This document shows positions 10,836 through 22,800 of a stretch of 64,000 nt of DNA, in pieces. How positions within the stretch are numbered: the first letter of the stretch is position 1; every line of letters starts with the position of its first letter. Under the pieces are notes generated by a model that saw nothing but the letters and a program-made list of their open reading frames with translations, was not told where the DNA came from and ran no database searches. This stretch comes from Apoda limacodes (taxonomy: Eukaryota; Arthropoda; Insecta; Lepidoptera; Limacodidae). The stretch lies in assembly GCA_946406115.1 (NCBI GenBank), contig OX291542.1:37219321-37283320 (forward strand), read 5' to 3'. Made by a program: the position numbers and the translations under genes.

Positions 10836-13800
10836 CTGGAACAAACATGTTGCTACTTTGTATTTCATTAGCTCTGCCGACCTAAAAATAATTCTAAACA
10901 AATTAAAATACAAAGTAATAGGAAAGTATGTTCTGCACAGGGATCCGATAAGGTAGTCACTATCGATAATCAACGAATGAGAATATAGAGACCTGTGAGT
11001 GCTTGAAGTGGTCCTTGAGCATCTGTCCGATATTCTGTGTGTGGGAGAGATCGAGCGCGGCGTCCACCTCATCGAGAATGTATAGCGGCGCCGGCTTAAA
11101 CAGCAGCATCGCCAGCACCAGCGAGAGCGCTACCAGCGACCGCTGCCCGCCCGACAGCTCGCCGAGGGACTCCTTCCAAGTGTCGTTGAACCCAACGCGT
11201 ACCTGCGCACACACACATAAAAACACAGAAAGTTTGAGCCGCGTCCGGTAGACATACAAAGGAGCGGGACGTGTCGTAGTCACCTCGAGCCCGTCGAGCA
11301 CGGTGAGCCCGTCGGGCGGACGCAGCGCGGCCTGCGCGCCCGGGAGCAAAGTGCTGAAGATCGAACCGAAGTCGCGGTTCACCTGCACACATAAGATAAC
11401 ATAAGAGCTCTTCAATAATTTACTACTTGAGTTAACGTATTAGTCTTATGTTTTTTAAAACGTATTTAACATATTGTCAGTTTGGTTCGGTTGTATAACA
11501 AAGTGTTGTTGATTGATCACGTGTGGTAGAACATCACTGACTCCTTCCATCGTACACGTTACTATAAGTCTACCTGTTCACAAGCCGTCACCAGCGTCTT
11601 CTTCTTCTTTTCGTCGAGCTCTGCCATCACCTGCACCAGCTTCGCCCGATCCGCTTCCACTATCTTCTTTTTACGCATCACGTCTTGGTACTAAAACAAA
11701 TACCATTCTAATAGTCCATTGAAATGTTACATGAGCTTTGCATTTTTTAGAGGACGCAATTTTATTTTTGGGTCATGTGTTTGAGTTTGAGTCAATAGAA
11801 GCTTAACCTCAAGTTTGTGGATTCGCCACCCTTGTCATCCGGCCGCCATCTTGGAAAAAGAGACATAATTCGTAGAGACATAATTTGGAGCAAATGGGTT
11901 TGCCTACAAATATGTTTATAGAACTTTTTGCCCTAAATAAAAAATTAAAAAAGTAATAAGCAAAACTGTGAGATTTTTTTTATAAAATTTTTCTTTTTTG
12001 ATCTATAACTTTTTTTTTATAAATTTTACAAAAAAATTACCTCAGTCTAATCTTGTAATGATCTTTTGAGGAATTTTTTCTCTGTAATTTTTTTAAATTT
12101 AATTCATTTAAAACGCTGTTACAGCGCACCAAGTTGACCGGGTTCGTCAATGCTCATGAGAATCCGGTGAAAACGAAATGTTTAACTTATTTTTGATTTC
12201 TTTTTATTGTAAATATATTCTTAAAAAATTTTTTAAAACTCTTTTCCCCGCCACCTATGAGGTAGAGGTAGGCGCGTTTTTTTTTACGTGGTATCCCCAG
12301 TAGGCCTACTCCACGGACATCTTGCTTATAAGGTAATCCTCGACATCATAATATTTTCAATCACTTATTAGCAAAGATCGGAATAGGCAGACTATATTTA
12401 CCTAAACTTAAAGGAACAGAGACAAAAATTGAAGACCTCTTTACGACAATTTTTTTTTTCGGGACGACCGTCCCGGATTTTGGGGTATCACTTAAGTTGA
12501 AAATCAAATATTCCTACAACTATCGTATTGTACATTTGTCTACTTCTAGGCCCATATTTAAACTCTTTTGAGTTGACTTACTACTTTGACTGACTCAAAA
12601 TAGGGACGTTGTGTAACACCCGACGAATTAATCACTCAAATCACTTCATTTCATTACACTCTCTCATGTGAGTAATTTTTGCCTCGTGGCATTATCCGTG
12701 TAGCGTAAAAAGAAATAAAAATAATCCCTTTTTCTTCGTATAGCGCGGAAAGCCTGGGTTAGATACTAAAAAAAGTTAAAATTAATAAACACTTCTAATC
12801 TATTAGGCGTGCCCAACAAGTTTTGTGATGAAATGCCCATTTGAATGAAAAAACAGCACAAAACAAGTTTTATTCTATTATCTGCTTCATTTATTGGTAA
12901 TGTATCCTGATCCTGCAGTAGGAGTTATAAATATATACCTGTCTGATGTGGCAAAGCAGGTATATATTACCTACTGTAGTCTTTCTGACAAGGTGTGATT
13001 TGTTACTGTTCACATATGGAACCCAACCAGTCTTTGCAACTGCTACTTCACTGCGAAAATATAAAATAGATATTGTGACATCGCGGGATATGCGTTCGCG
13101 GGAGGAAGTCTCTCTGGAACCGCACTGTACGCGACCATTTCGGTTCTAAAGTGTGAGAATGAATTCCATGCCTAAGGCAAACGGTGCGATGGTAGAAAGT
13201 AGCCGTGGGCATCATTTCGAACAATTCCTTAGAACAAATCCCATTGTACAAGCGGTAGAACACACACAAGGAGGCAAAGTCTCTCCTCAGACTTAATGGT
13301 TCGATACGGCAAGTGAGTTTGGGATCGTCGACAATTCTCACAGCCCGTCGTTGAACCGAGTCAAAAGGTCCAAGCTGATCCAACAGTTTTCTATCTTGTA
13401 GTTTTTGGGCGTGAACCTTAAATTACAGTTGCTAAATTCACTTTTTTACTACTAAGTATTGGAAAGGAAGGAAAATTGTTGTTTTCCCCTGAGGCAAAGA
13501 ACAAGTATTTAGTTGCTACTACCTGCTCGCATACCTAGCTGTGGTCAGAGATTGTCAAGCCTATTATTGTTTAATCATTAGGAATATAAAAATGTAGTTT
13601 GGACAATACTACTTGAAGTGTGTAAATCTTTTTTTTAACGATGCCACTGTCACAATATTCATTTTATATTCTCGCAGTAAAGTAGTAGTACCGATAGAAG
13701 CCGTGAGAAGTGTTTGTTGACTAAGGCGCAAAAATGATTTTTATTACAAGGATCACAGCACGACTAATTGTCAAGGGAAAAAAGGTGGCGGCTATAGTTT

Positions 13801-16800
13801 CAGGAGCGCAAGTCCTACCCAGATTAAAATAACCACTAGGTTTTGACAAGCCCCAATTCAAAATGTATGTTAAATTAAAACAAAGTTAGGTGGCAAAGAC
13901 TGGTTGGGTTCCATATGTGAACAGTAACAAATCGCACCTTGTCAGAAAGACTACAGTAGGTAATATATACCTGCTTTGCCACATCAGGCAGGTATATATT
14001 TATAACCCCTACTGCAGGATTAGTATACATTACCAATAAATGAAGCAGATAATAGATTAAAACTTGTTTTTTCATTCAAATGGGCATTTCTTCACAAATC
14101 TTGTTGGGCACGCCTAACACATTAGAAGTGTTGATTAATTTTAACTTTTTTTAATATCTCAACCAAGGTTTTCCGCGCTATACGAAGAAAAAGGGATTAT
14201 TTTTATTGCTTTTCGCGCTACACGGAAAATGCCACGAGGCAAAAAATACTCACACGAGATAGTGTAATGAAATGAAGTGTTTTGATTGTTTTATCCATCT
14301 GGTGTTACACCAACGTCCCTGTTTTGAGTCAGTCAAAGTAGTACGTCAACTGAAAAGAGTTAAAATATGTGCCTAGTAGTAGACAAATGTTTAATACGAT
14401 ACTTTTAGGAATATTTTATTTTTAACTTAAGTGATACACCAAAACGGGGGACAGTTGTCCCGAAAAAAAGTTTTGTCGTAAGGAAGTCTCCAATTTTTGT
14501 CTCTGTTCCTTTAAGTTTAGGTAAATATAGTCTACCTATTCCGATCTGTGCTTATTAGCTAGCTACTCTAATCCACTTTATTTCGATGGTCCAGGCTGTG
14601 GCTCAGAATCTAAATCAACGTTAAATGTGAAAGTTCGAGGAATGACCGGAGTTAAAATTGGAGTCATAGTTGGAAGTTCATCTTCGAATTCATTTTCTTC
14701 CATTAACTTCTACATTTCCATAACGTTGCTACATGTTTCGCCAGAACAATGGAGGCATACTGTAGAGCATTTCAGGCCTGCTTTTCTGCAGCGACACATG
14801 CTACCACAGTTTCCTTTGCATCTGCAGAAAATTAATTTCATGAGATCGGGGGGTGCTGGAGGCTTGGAAGCTTGTATTGACATCCAAATGTTTGCATGCT
14901 TTTTCCAGCCCCAATCTTCAGGATTTTGATATCTTCCGAGCCACGGCTGGACCTGGTGATATACTCGGAGACTGTGAAAACGAGCTGCATCTTGTGTTGG
15001 AGGCAGCGATGATAAATTAAATGCATTTTTAGTCACTGTCTTCGCAAATCGCTTGTATCGCAAGCCGTCTAGTGAGTCGTCTTTATTACCGCCGTATAAA
15101 GCTATCAAAAAAACGTTCGCGAACAAGAGTGAGCAAAGATGGATCGACTTTCTCACTCAGGAATAGCGCGGTACCACCAGCTAATTCAGGATGTTTCTCC
15201 ATAATTTTTATAAATTTTAATTTCCCCATATTATATATAGGCTGCTGATGTATCACATCCTGAGAAAGTATGAAGAAACAACAAATTCTGTGTTATATAT
15301 ATCTCCATACATAAAACTGAAAGGGCTATATAACTGAGCAGATGTGCGCCCTTTTAAAGGGTTTGAAAAGTAAATGTTAGGCTGTCTTCTACCTAATGCC
15401 GTGAGCAATACAAGAATGTCCATGTCCTCTGCCACAATAATCACAGAATCATGAGATCGGGATGCAGTAAGCGCAGCAGAGACGATGATTGAATCTGCAT
15501 CTGATTCAGCTTGGTCGACAGAAAAACCCACATCTGAAAGAGCAGTTTTAAAAAGATCTATCAAGTTAGATTTGTTTTTTCATTACCAAGAATTTTTTCT
15601 TAAGATATTGTTAGTACGGTACTCTTATCAAACTTAATTTCTGTACATTGATGCTTTTTCGTGCGACGCAGAAGTTCCCATGACTTTGTTTCTGCTATAT
15701 CAAAGTTTTTCGGAGTAACCATCAAATATTATTGTTGCAGATAGTCCATAATGTTCTTGCACATACCGGACATACTTCTCAAGGATGTTGTTTGATTACG
15801 AATTTCGATCCCAAACCACTTTATGAATTATAGTAGATTAGCATTCTAAAAGCGATTAGAACTCGTTTTGACCGGATTCTCATGACCATTGACGAACCCG
15901 GTCAACTTGGAGCGCTGTAACAGCGTTTTAAATAAATTAAATTAAAAAAAATTACAGAGAAAAATTTCCTCAAAAGATCATCTACAAGATTGGTCTGAGG
16001 TAATTTTTTTGTAAAATTTATATAAAAAAAGTTATAGAGAAAAAAAGAAAAATTTCTTAAAAAAATTCTCACTTTTTTGCTTATAACTTCTTTCATTTTT
16101 AATTTAGGGCAAAAAGTTCTATAAACATATTTGTAGGCAAACCAATTTGCTACAAATTAGGTCCTTACGAATTTTTTGTAAGACGCATAGTTTCCGAGAT
16201 ATCGCGAAAAAAGTGTATTCACCCCTTTTTCTAAGATGGCGGCCGGATGACAAGGGTGGCGACCCCACAAACTTGAGGTTAAGCTTCTATTGACCCCCCA
16301 CACATGTCCCAAAAATAAAATTGGGTCCTCTAAAAAATGCAATATTCGGTCCTTAAATTGTAACATTTCAATGGACAACTTGAATACAATTGAAGCGGTT
16401 TTATCGCTATTTAGCGATTTCTTCCAGACAACCTTTGGGTAGAGGAAATCTGGTAGAATAAGATTTAAGAGTAGGTGCAAATTGGAAAAAGAAAGTAATA
16501 TAAATAAAAACAAACAAGTGAGTTATTATAATAATATATATGAATAAGACATAAAACACATTACTACATATTAAATACAGTTAGGGCGTTCCTTCTGAGC
16601 CGCGTTAAAATTTAAATGTGAAACCTCATTTTAGCACCATCTACCCGTTCCGTCTAAGCGGAAAAATTTCAGCGGCGCTATTTTATTGACCAAAAGAAAC
16701 GCGTTTCGCGTCATTTTTTGATAGTTCCGTGTATGTATATGTCTGAGTATTTTATTTTGATTTTTTTGTAGATTATAACAAAAGATATATTTTTTCATTT

Positions 16801-19800
16801 TAATAATGCAAAAATAAACTTTTCTTTAAAAAAAACAACGTTGTAACTATTTTTCTCAAAGGATTCACTTTCACATTTGACAGCTGTCAAAATTAGCGCA
16901 AAATTACCTCCCGACATGGGTTTTTGGTAGTAGGTAAAAAGTAGCCAGATGGAACGCCCTATGTATGACAAAAATATTTACATATACTTACATAATACCT
17001 ACTACATAAACTTAAACAAAATAACATATCTTATTCGTAAAATAATAATTATTAATGTGACCGATAATAATTTTATACTAGCGATGGTAATATACAACTT
17101 TTATGTTGTTAACGAAATGAATTGCTTTGACAGAAGAGTAACTTTGACTTGACCTCCCAAGCCTCATGTTTAACAGTAAACTGCCTCTGAAGATCAAACA
17201 GCAAATGTACAAGAACGCCATTAAGCTGCTGTTCTACATGCGTCAGAATGTTGGGCGACCGACAAGCAGCACCATCACAAATTGCTCACAACAGGTACGC
17301 GCATGCGCTGCTGGTCAACGGGCATCGTATTATTAGATAAAAAATAAAAAATGAGTTAGTACGTAAAATTGTCCCCGATAGTCGGTAAGGTCAAAGACCG
17401 GAAAGACGCAGGCAGCACCCGTTGTTCTGTGTATAGTACTCACCTGCTCCTCCTCCTTGCCGAGCAGTGTGTGTGCGCGCGCGTTCAGTCCGCGCGCCAA
17501 CTTATCTCTCCTGTCCTTCAGCTGCTGCAGCCGCTGCCCCGCCACGCCAGCCTCGCGCGCCCCGAAGTCATACATTCCGCCCGGGGCTCCAAAATATTCG
17601 CGCTCCGACGATATCCACGGATTCTCGTTTTCTAAATTTTTTATCTGTACGAAACAAAAACCGTTGGGAGCGAATTAACAAAATTGTTTAAGGGGTAAAA
17701 TCTTTATGAGCCCTACCGCCTTACCCTTTTCTCACAGTCAGTGGCCTCTGTCTGCAGTTCCTTGATCTTGTAGTCCAGCTCCTTAATCTTAAGCTCGAGG
17801 TCTGCGCTCGCCTTGCCAAGCTTGTCTCTCTGCTGCATTAGGCGCGAGATATCGCCGCTGCGACTCGCTATCTCAGCCTTCTGACGCTTGATGCGTCCTT
17901 GTATCTCTTTCACTACTTCCTGATGACAAATTTTGCTTTAAATAACTAATACATAAAAGATCGTAATAAAAATTTCTATCGTAAATTTATAACTATTGCG
18001 TGCGCGACAGTATTCATGCGCAAACATCCCCTCCATATTTCGCTCACCGCTAGACTGATGTGCCGCGGCCTATACCTATGGGTCTCTGTCTTAATTTCTC
18101 AAGGTACATTAATTATTTAAAATGACGTATGTGAAGTCTACAATCCGCACTGGGCCCGCGTGTAGACTATCGTTGATTGTAGGCCGTGCTCCAACAGTGG
18201 GGACGTATAAGACTGATAAGGACCCCTCGATAACAGAGAATTAAGTACATGTTTATAATTGACTTTACACACTAGTGAATTATCGTGACTGTTAACAGTT
18301 AGTCTTCGTGTAACACGTGACTACACACAGGTAAACATCCACTTTGGTGTCGCAGTAGAACTTTGGTGCCGGGGCAAGGGGCTAACAAGCACCTAGGTGT
18401 CGCAGTATAGCTCTGTGTCGGAGCATAGTATAAATAAGAAGTAAGCTTTTTTAAGCAATAAAAAACTGACGGTGGCCTTAGCGTGCGCGTCCTTAGCTGC
18501 TAATGCAGATTGGTGCAGCGCGTCGGCAGCGTCGTTGGTCTCCTGTAGCTGCTGCCGCGCACCCAGCACGGCCTGTTCGAGCTCTTTCACTTCAAGCTGC
18601 AACGTCTCGAACTCTTGCTCCCTTTGCTTCCATGAATTACTGTGCTTCTCTGCTTCTTTCTTTGCCTTTTTTAACGTCTCTTCCGCTTTCTTGAACTCTC
18701 TGAAAGTTAAAAATTTAAGTATAAGCTGTTTATTTAACTTAGTATACGATGGTCACCTGTCACGCACTCCCTGTATTATTTATTATATTATTTGGGATAT
18801 GACCGAAATTAAAAAACTATTTTACTACTAAAATGTAGCACTGCCCTTTTTTTAATATGCCATATTTAACACATTTGCATCTAAAGAGAATGTTTACTTG
18901 TCCAGATGAATCAATCACTCGCTTTCAAATCTTCCATACCTATGGTACCATTTTATACCATTGTGCACAAACATGTTACTAAGCGCTTCAGCGTTAACTT
19001 ATCATTGCTACGCATCTGCGCACGGTTAAGGCCCTTGGGGGTTGAAATTAAAAATAATCTACTATTGCTACTTTAAAAAATAAACCCCTTCACCAAATTA
19101 CAAATTTCCATCCGTGGCAATTTAAGCTCGGTGACTTATACAAACTTTGTCACGGCCTTTTTCCTCTTAAGCGTCGAATTTTGAAAAAATCCTAATACAT
19201 TTTTCAATTTGTGTTATTCCAGGCAACGAATGCCCAAAAAAGAGGTATAGAGCGTCAAAGGTCCTATTTTTCGATTTTCGCTTATATCTTGGAAACTATT
19301 CGTCCTAGCGACATGACTACTCTACACGAAATGAAAGCTAGTTAAATTTTCTACAAGTTATATTCATTAAGATTTTTGATATCTTGTATAATTTTCGAGA
19401 TATCCGCTCTTGAAAGTCTGTAATTGTGGAAATAAAAATAAACATTTTGGCCTCATTCTTTGCTCTTTCTGACCGGATAACTCTTCAATGATGCACCAAA
19501 AAAATTAATGCTTGCCATAGAGTTTTAGAGCATTCAATTTCCTTCAATAATATATTCACTATTTTATCTATTTTCCTTAAAACATCAAAGCAATTACAGT
19601 GTTTTATTTGATTCAGTGGGATGTTTTGGTGTCACATTTAACGATGTCTTGATGATAAGCAGCAAGTGTTTTGTTTGTGATAAGGAAGTGACTGCATCGA
19701 GTTCTTATGTTTTTTAAGTGGGATAAAAAGGTATAGTTTCTCTTAAAAAAGAGGACGGCAAAATCAGCCAACTAACCAATGTGACTTCACTTCTCATTCA

Positions 19801-22800
19801 CCCGTTGTGTAGAAAAAAATTTCACGAGGACGATCGCGGCTTTCAAGAAACAATTTTATCTGCTCAGTCTGAAACTGTGCTGCGATTTGCATTACCCAAG
19901 TTTGATTTCAAGAAGAATTGTTTCATTAGTGGAGAGTTCATTCAACATGAAACTAAAAAGAGCCATACAAAGAAGAAAGGTAATCCAGTCGCACTCTTGA
20001 TTTCCATAAAGTATGTATGTCTGCAGCTACCTCAAGAAATGATAATTGGGGAGGAGAAGCGATATTTCGCCTTGCCGGTGTTAATGACCTCGTCGCACAA
20101 AAGGGAGTTTATCACAATTACTGTCGTTTGAAATTCATCAAGCCCTTATATGCAATAAGAAATCAGGAAGTTCCTAAACCGAGTACGCAGCAAAAGCTAT
20201 GGATTATATTTATACCTTTATTGATAATAGTACAGCCTGCCAGTTCTCATAGACTGAATTCTATTCAATTACTAATATAATTCTTGATTCAATTACTGGG
20301 GAAAAACCTGCATGAAAAACAATAAAAGAATTTTCGAGCAAATTTTATTTTATGAATTACAGGCTTTCAAGAGCGGATATCTCGAAAACTGTACAAGATA
20401 TCTCGTTAAACTTAAATAAATAAAACTTGTAGCAAATTTAATTAGCTTTTATTTTGTATACAGGAGTTATGTCGCTAGGACTCATGGTTTCCGAGATATA
20501 AGCGAAAATCTAAAAAATGTGACTAAAGGGCTAGACAGATAGCAAAGATTCAACTTCCTACCATCCCACACTTCCTATGCTGCACCTACTCACATCTTTC
20601 AATGATTGTTTAACAGACTTAATTTGATTGAGACATGTTCGACGCGGACCTTTTTACGCTTGCAACACCAGCGCGTTGCCAACCCTTCAAAAATCTAATA
20701 ACTTTTTTCTTGAAGAACTCCATACTGTAATCCTTGGAAAAAACCTTGGCAGGGAGCTTATTCCACAACCTAAGCGTACGCGGGAGGATGTTTCTCTAAA
20801 TCCGCTCTGTAGTACTTCGGTTCTAAGGTGTGAGAATGAATTTCCTGTCGATGGCGAGCGGTGCGATGGTAGAAAGTAGCCGTGGTAATCATCGTCTATC
20901 GTCTAACAATTTCTCAAAACACATACCATTTTACAAGCGGTAGAACACACACAAGGGGGCAAAGTCTCTCCTGAGACTTAAGGGCTCGATACGGCAAGTG
21001 AGTTTGAGATCGTCGACAATTCTCAGAGCCGACGGGTGATCTGAGTCAAAAGGGCCAAGCTGCTATCCGGGTGCACCCGCCCCGAGATGACATCAGTACT
21101 CCATATGGAGCCGAACTTGCGACTTGTAAAGCAGCAACCTTTGCCCCGACGTGAAGTAGTGCTTCGCTCTATTGAGCATACCAAGTTTTTTAGGACGCCA
21201 GCTTCACCTTGTCTTGCAAATGATCTCGGAACTGAACATCGCTGGAGATGGCCAAGAGCGACCTTGGCGAAAGCCATATTGACGGTCGCTGACCAGGTCG
21301 TGTTTTTCTAGGTATCTTAGAAGCTGTGTGTGGATCACACACTCATCACCTTGGAGAAGAGGGAGGTAATAGCGATAGGCCTGTAATTCGATAGATCTGA
21401 TCTATCGCCTTTTTGGGCATCGGGTGCAAATTCGCAGTCTTCTATCAAGACGGAAATTGCCTAGTATGGTAGGAACGCGCGAAGAGGCGCTTAAGTACAT
21501 GACATAACTCAGAAGCACACTGTTTAAGCACCACTGGTGGTATACCGTCTAGCCCACTCGACTTATGAACGTCTATGGAAAGCAACGCCCGCCAGTCCAC
21601 CCGTTGTTTTATGAAGATTTTCGGCATGGTCATACCGCACCACGGTATAGTAGGTGGTACGTCTTCGACGTTCATAGTCGAGTAGTAGGCAAAGAGACTT
21701 CCCAATAGATCGGCTTTCACTTTTGCACTCCCCAAGAGCGATACCCAAGCCCTTGAGCGTTGGGCGCTATGTGAGCTGAGGCTCCTTCAGAGTCTCGCCA
21801 AAAATCCCGGTGAAGCAGTAATGGCTGCAACAGCCAACTGCATTGACAGTTTAGAAACAAAAAAATATTGCACTATGGGCCAAGTCATCATCGGTCTTTC
21901 GTAGTGGTGGAAACGACGACTGGCAGAAGTTCGGCAGCTTTAGCAAGCGACCAGAAGGCACGAATCCCAGTGGGATAGCTCGCCCACCTATTTTGCCGAT
22001 GAATTGGTATTTAGCTCTGGCACAGCTGCTTTCTTACTAAACCTCCAGGCAGCATTTAATTTGCGTTTTAACTCATAATATTGGGATCCTTACTATTACG
22101 AGCCGTCCAAGCCTTACACGCCGTTTGCTTTAGAATTTTAGCTTCTCTGCAAGATCTATTAATCCACGGTCGTTTTTTGATGCCGGCAGCTACTCTCAGG
22201 TTAGGAATAAAACATTGGATACCAGCGAGGATTGTCTCAGTGACTGCGGCTGCGCAGACGTCAGGATCTTCTGAGCTAAAGCAGAGCTGCCTCCACGGGT
22301 ACGATACAAAAATTCTCGCAATCTATCTCAGTCTGCCGACTTATAGTGCCACACACGGCGCCAATTAGTTGGCCCAGATGGATCGGGTTGTGTGCATGAC
22401 ATTTGAGTCCGAACGCGACAGTGGTCTATCGATCTTTTCATCCACTTTTGTCTCATAAATTTGTTTCGTGGATCTTCTTTCACTATTCCTCTCAATATGA
22501 TCAAAATACGTTAAAACACCCCTTTCACAATTTTTTTTTGATACTATATGTGTCTTGTCTCCGTATCACACTATTTCTAATTCTTTTAGGGTCTCTACCA
22601 TTATTTCTTTCATATTTTATTTGCCGATAAACAAATTTACACTAGATTCCCTATCTGTCTTCACAACGGTTAGTTTTAGCCGCCTGCTTCCACTGGCTTC
22701 CTGCGGCTCTGACTAAGTTGTTTGTCAACCTGACAGGAGGCCGTCTCAGGCTACATGTTTCAATCCGGAGTAAACACTTGAGAAACGCATTGGTTATCGG

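Larger units (their letters stand above)
11714..16376 (-). mobile_element. 4.66 kb nested inverted-repeat DNA element carrying a nuclease-type gene
   Basis: Outer inverted arms are about 11714-12185 and 15858-16376. They share gtccattgaaatgttac, the cttttttagagg block, aacctcaagtttgtgg, tgtcatccggccgccatctt and acgctgttacagcg. Inner inverted arms are about 12366-13039 and 13892-14556 (ccgatctttgctaataag-type edge; caaaacttgttttattctat; ggtaatatatacctgctttg). Between the right inner and outer arms lies a broken PIN/XPG-type gene. A CR1-like fragment sits in the central loop. No target duplication is obvious at the ends. The gene type suggests an Academ-like DNA transposon, tentatively. The element fills most of the intron between SMC2 exons 12 and 13. 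Confidence 0.75.

Noticed and set aside
11096..11392. Arg/Ala-rich minus-strand open frame overlapping SMC2 exons 14-15
   Set aside because: It is an alternate frame of GC-rich SMC2 exons; the true frame carries the ATPase motifs.
12946..14075. Open frames in the inner inverted arms
   Set aside because: They mirror each other in opposite arms and end at repeat edges, so they are explained by the repeat.
16949..17152. 67-codon AT-rich plus frame next to the MITE
   Set aside because: Ile/Asn/Tyr-rich translation of AT-rich DNA with no motif.
17369..17691. Plus-strand Ser/Pro-rich frames across SMC2 exon 12
   Set aside because: Antisense shadows of the exon.
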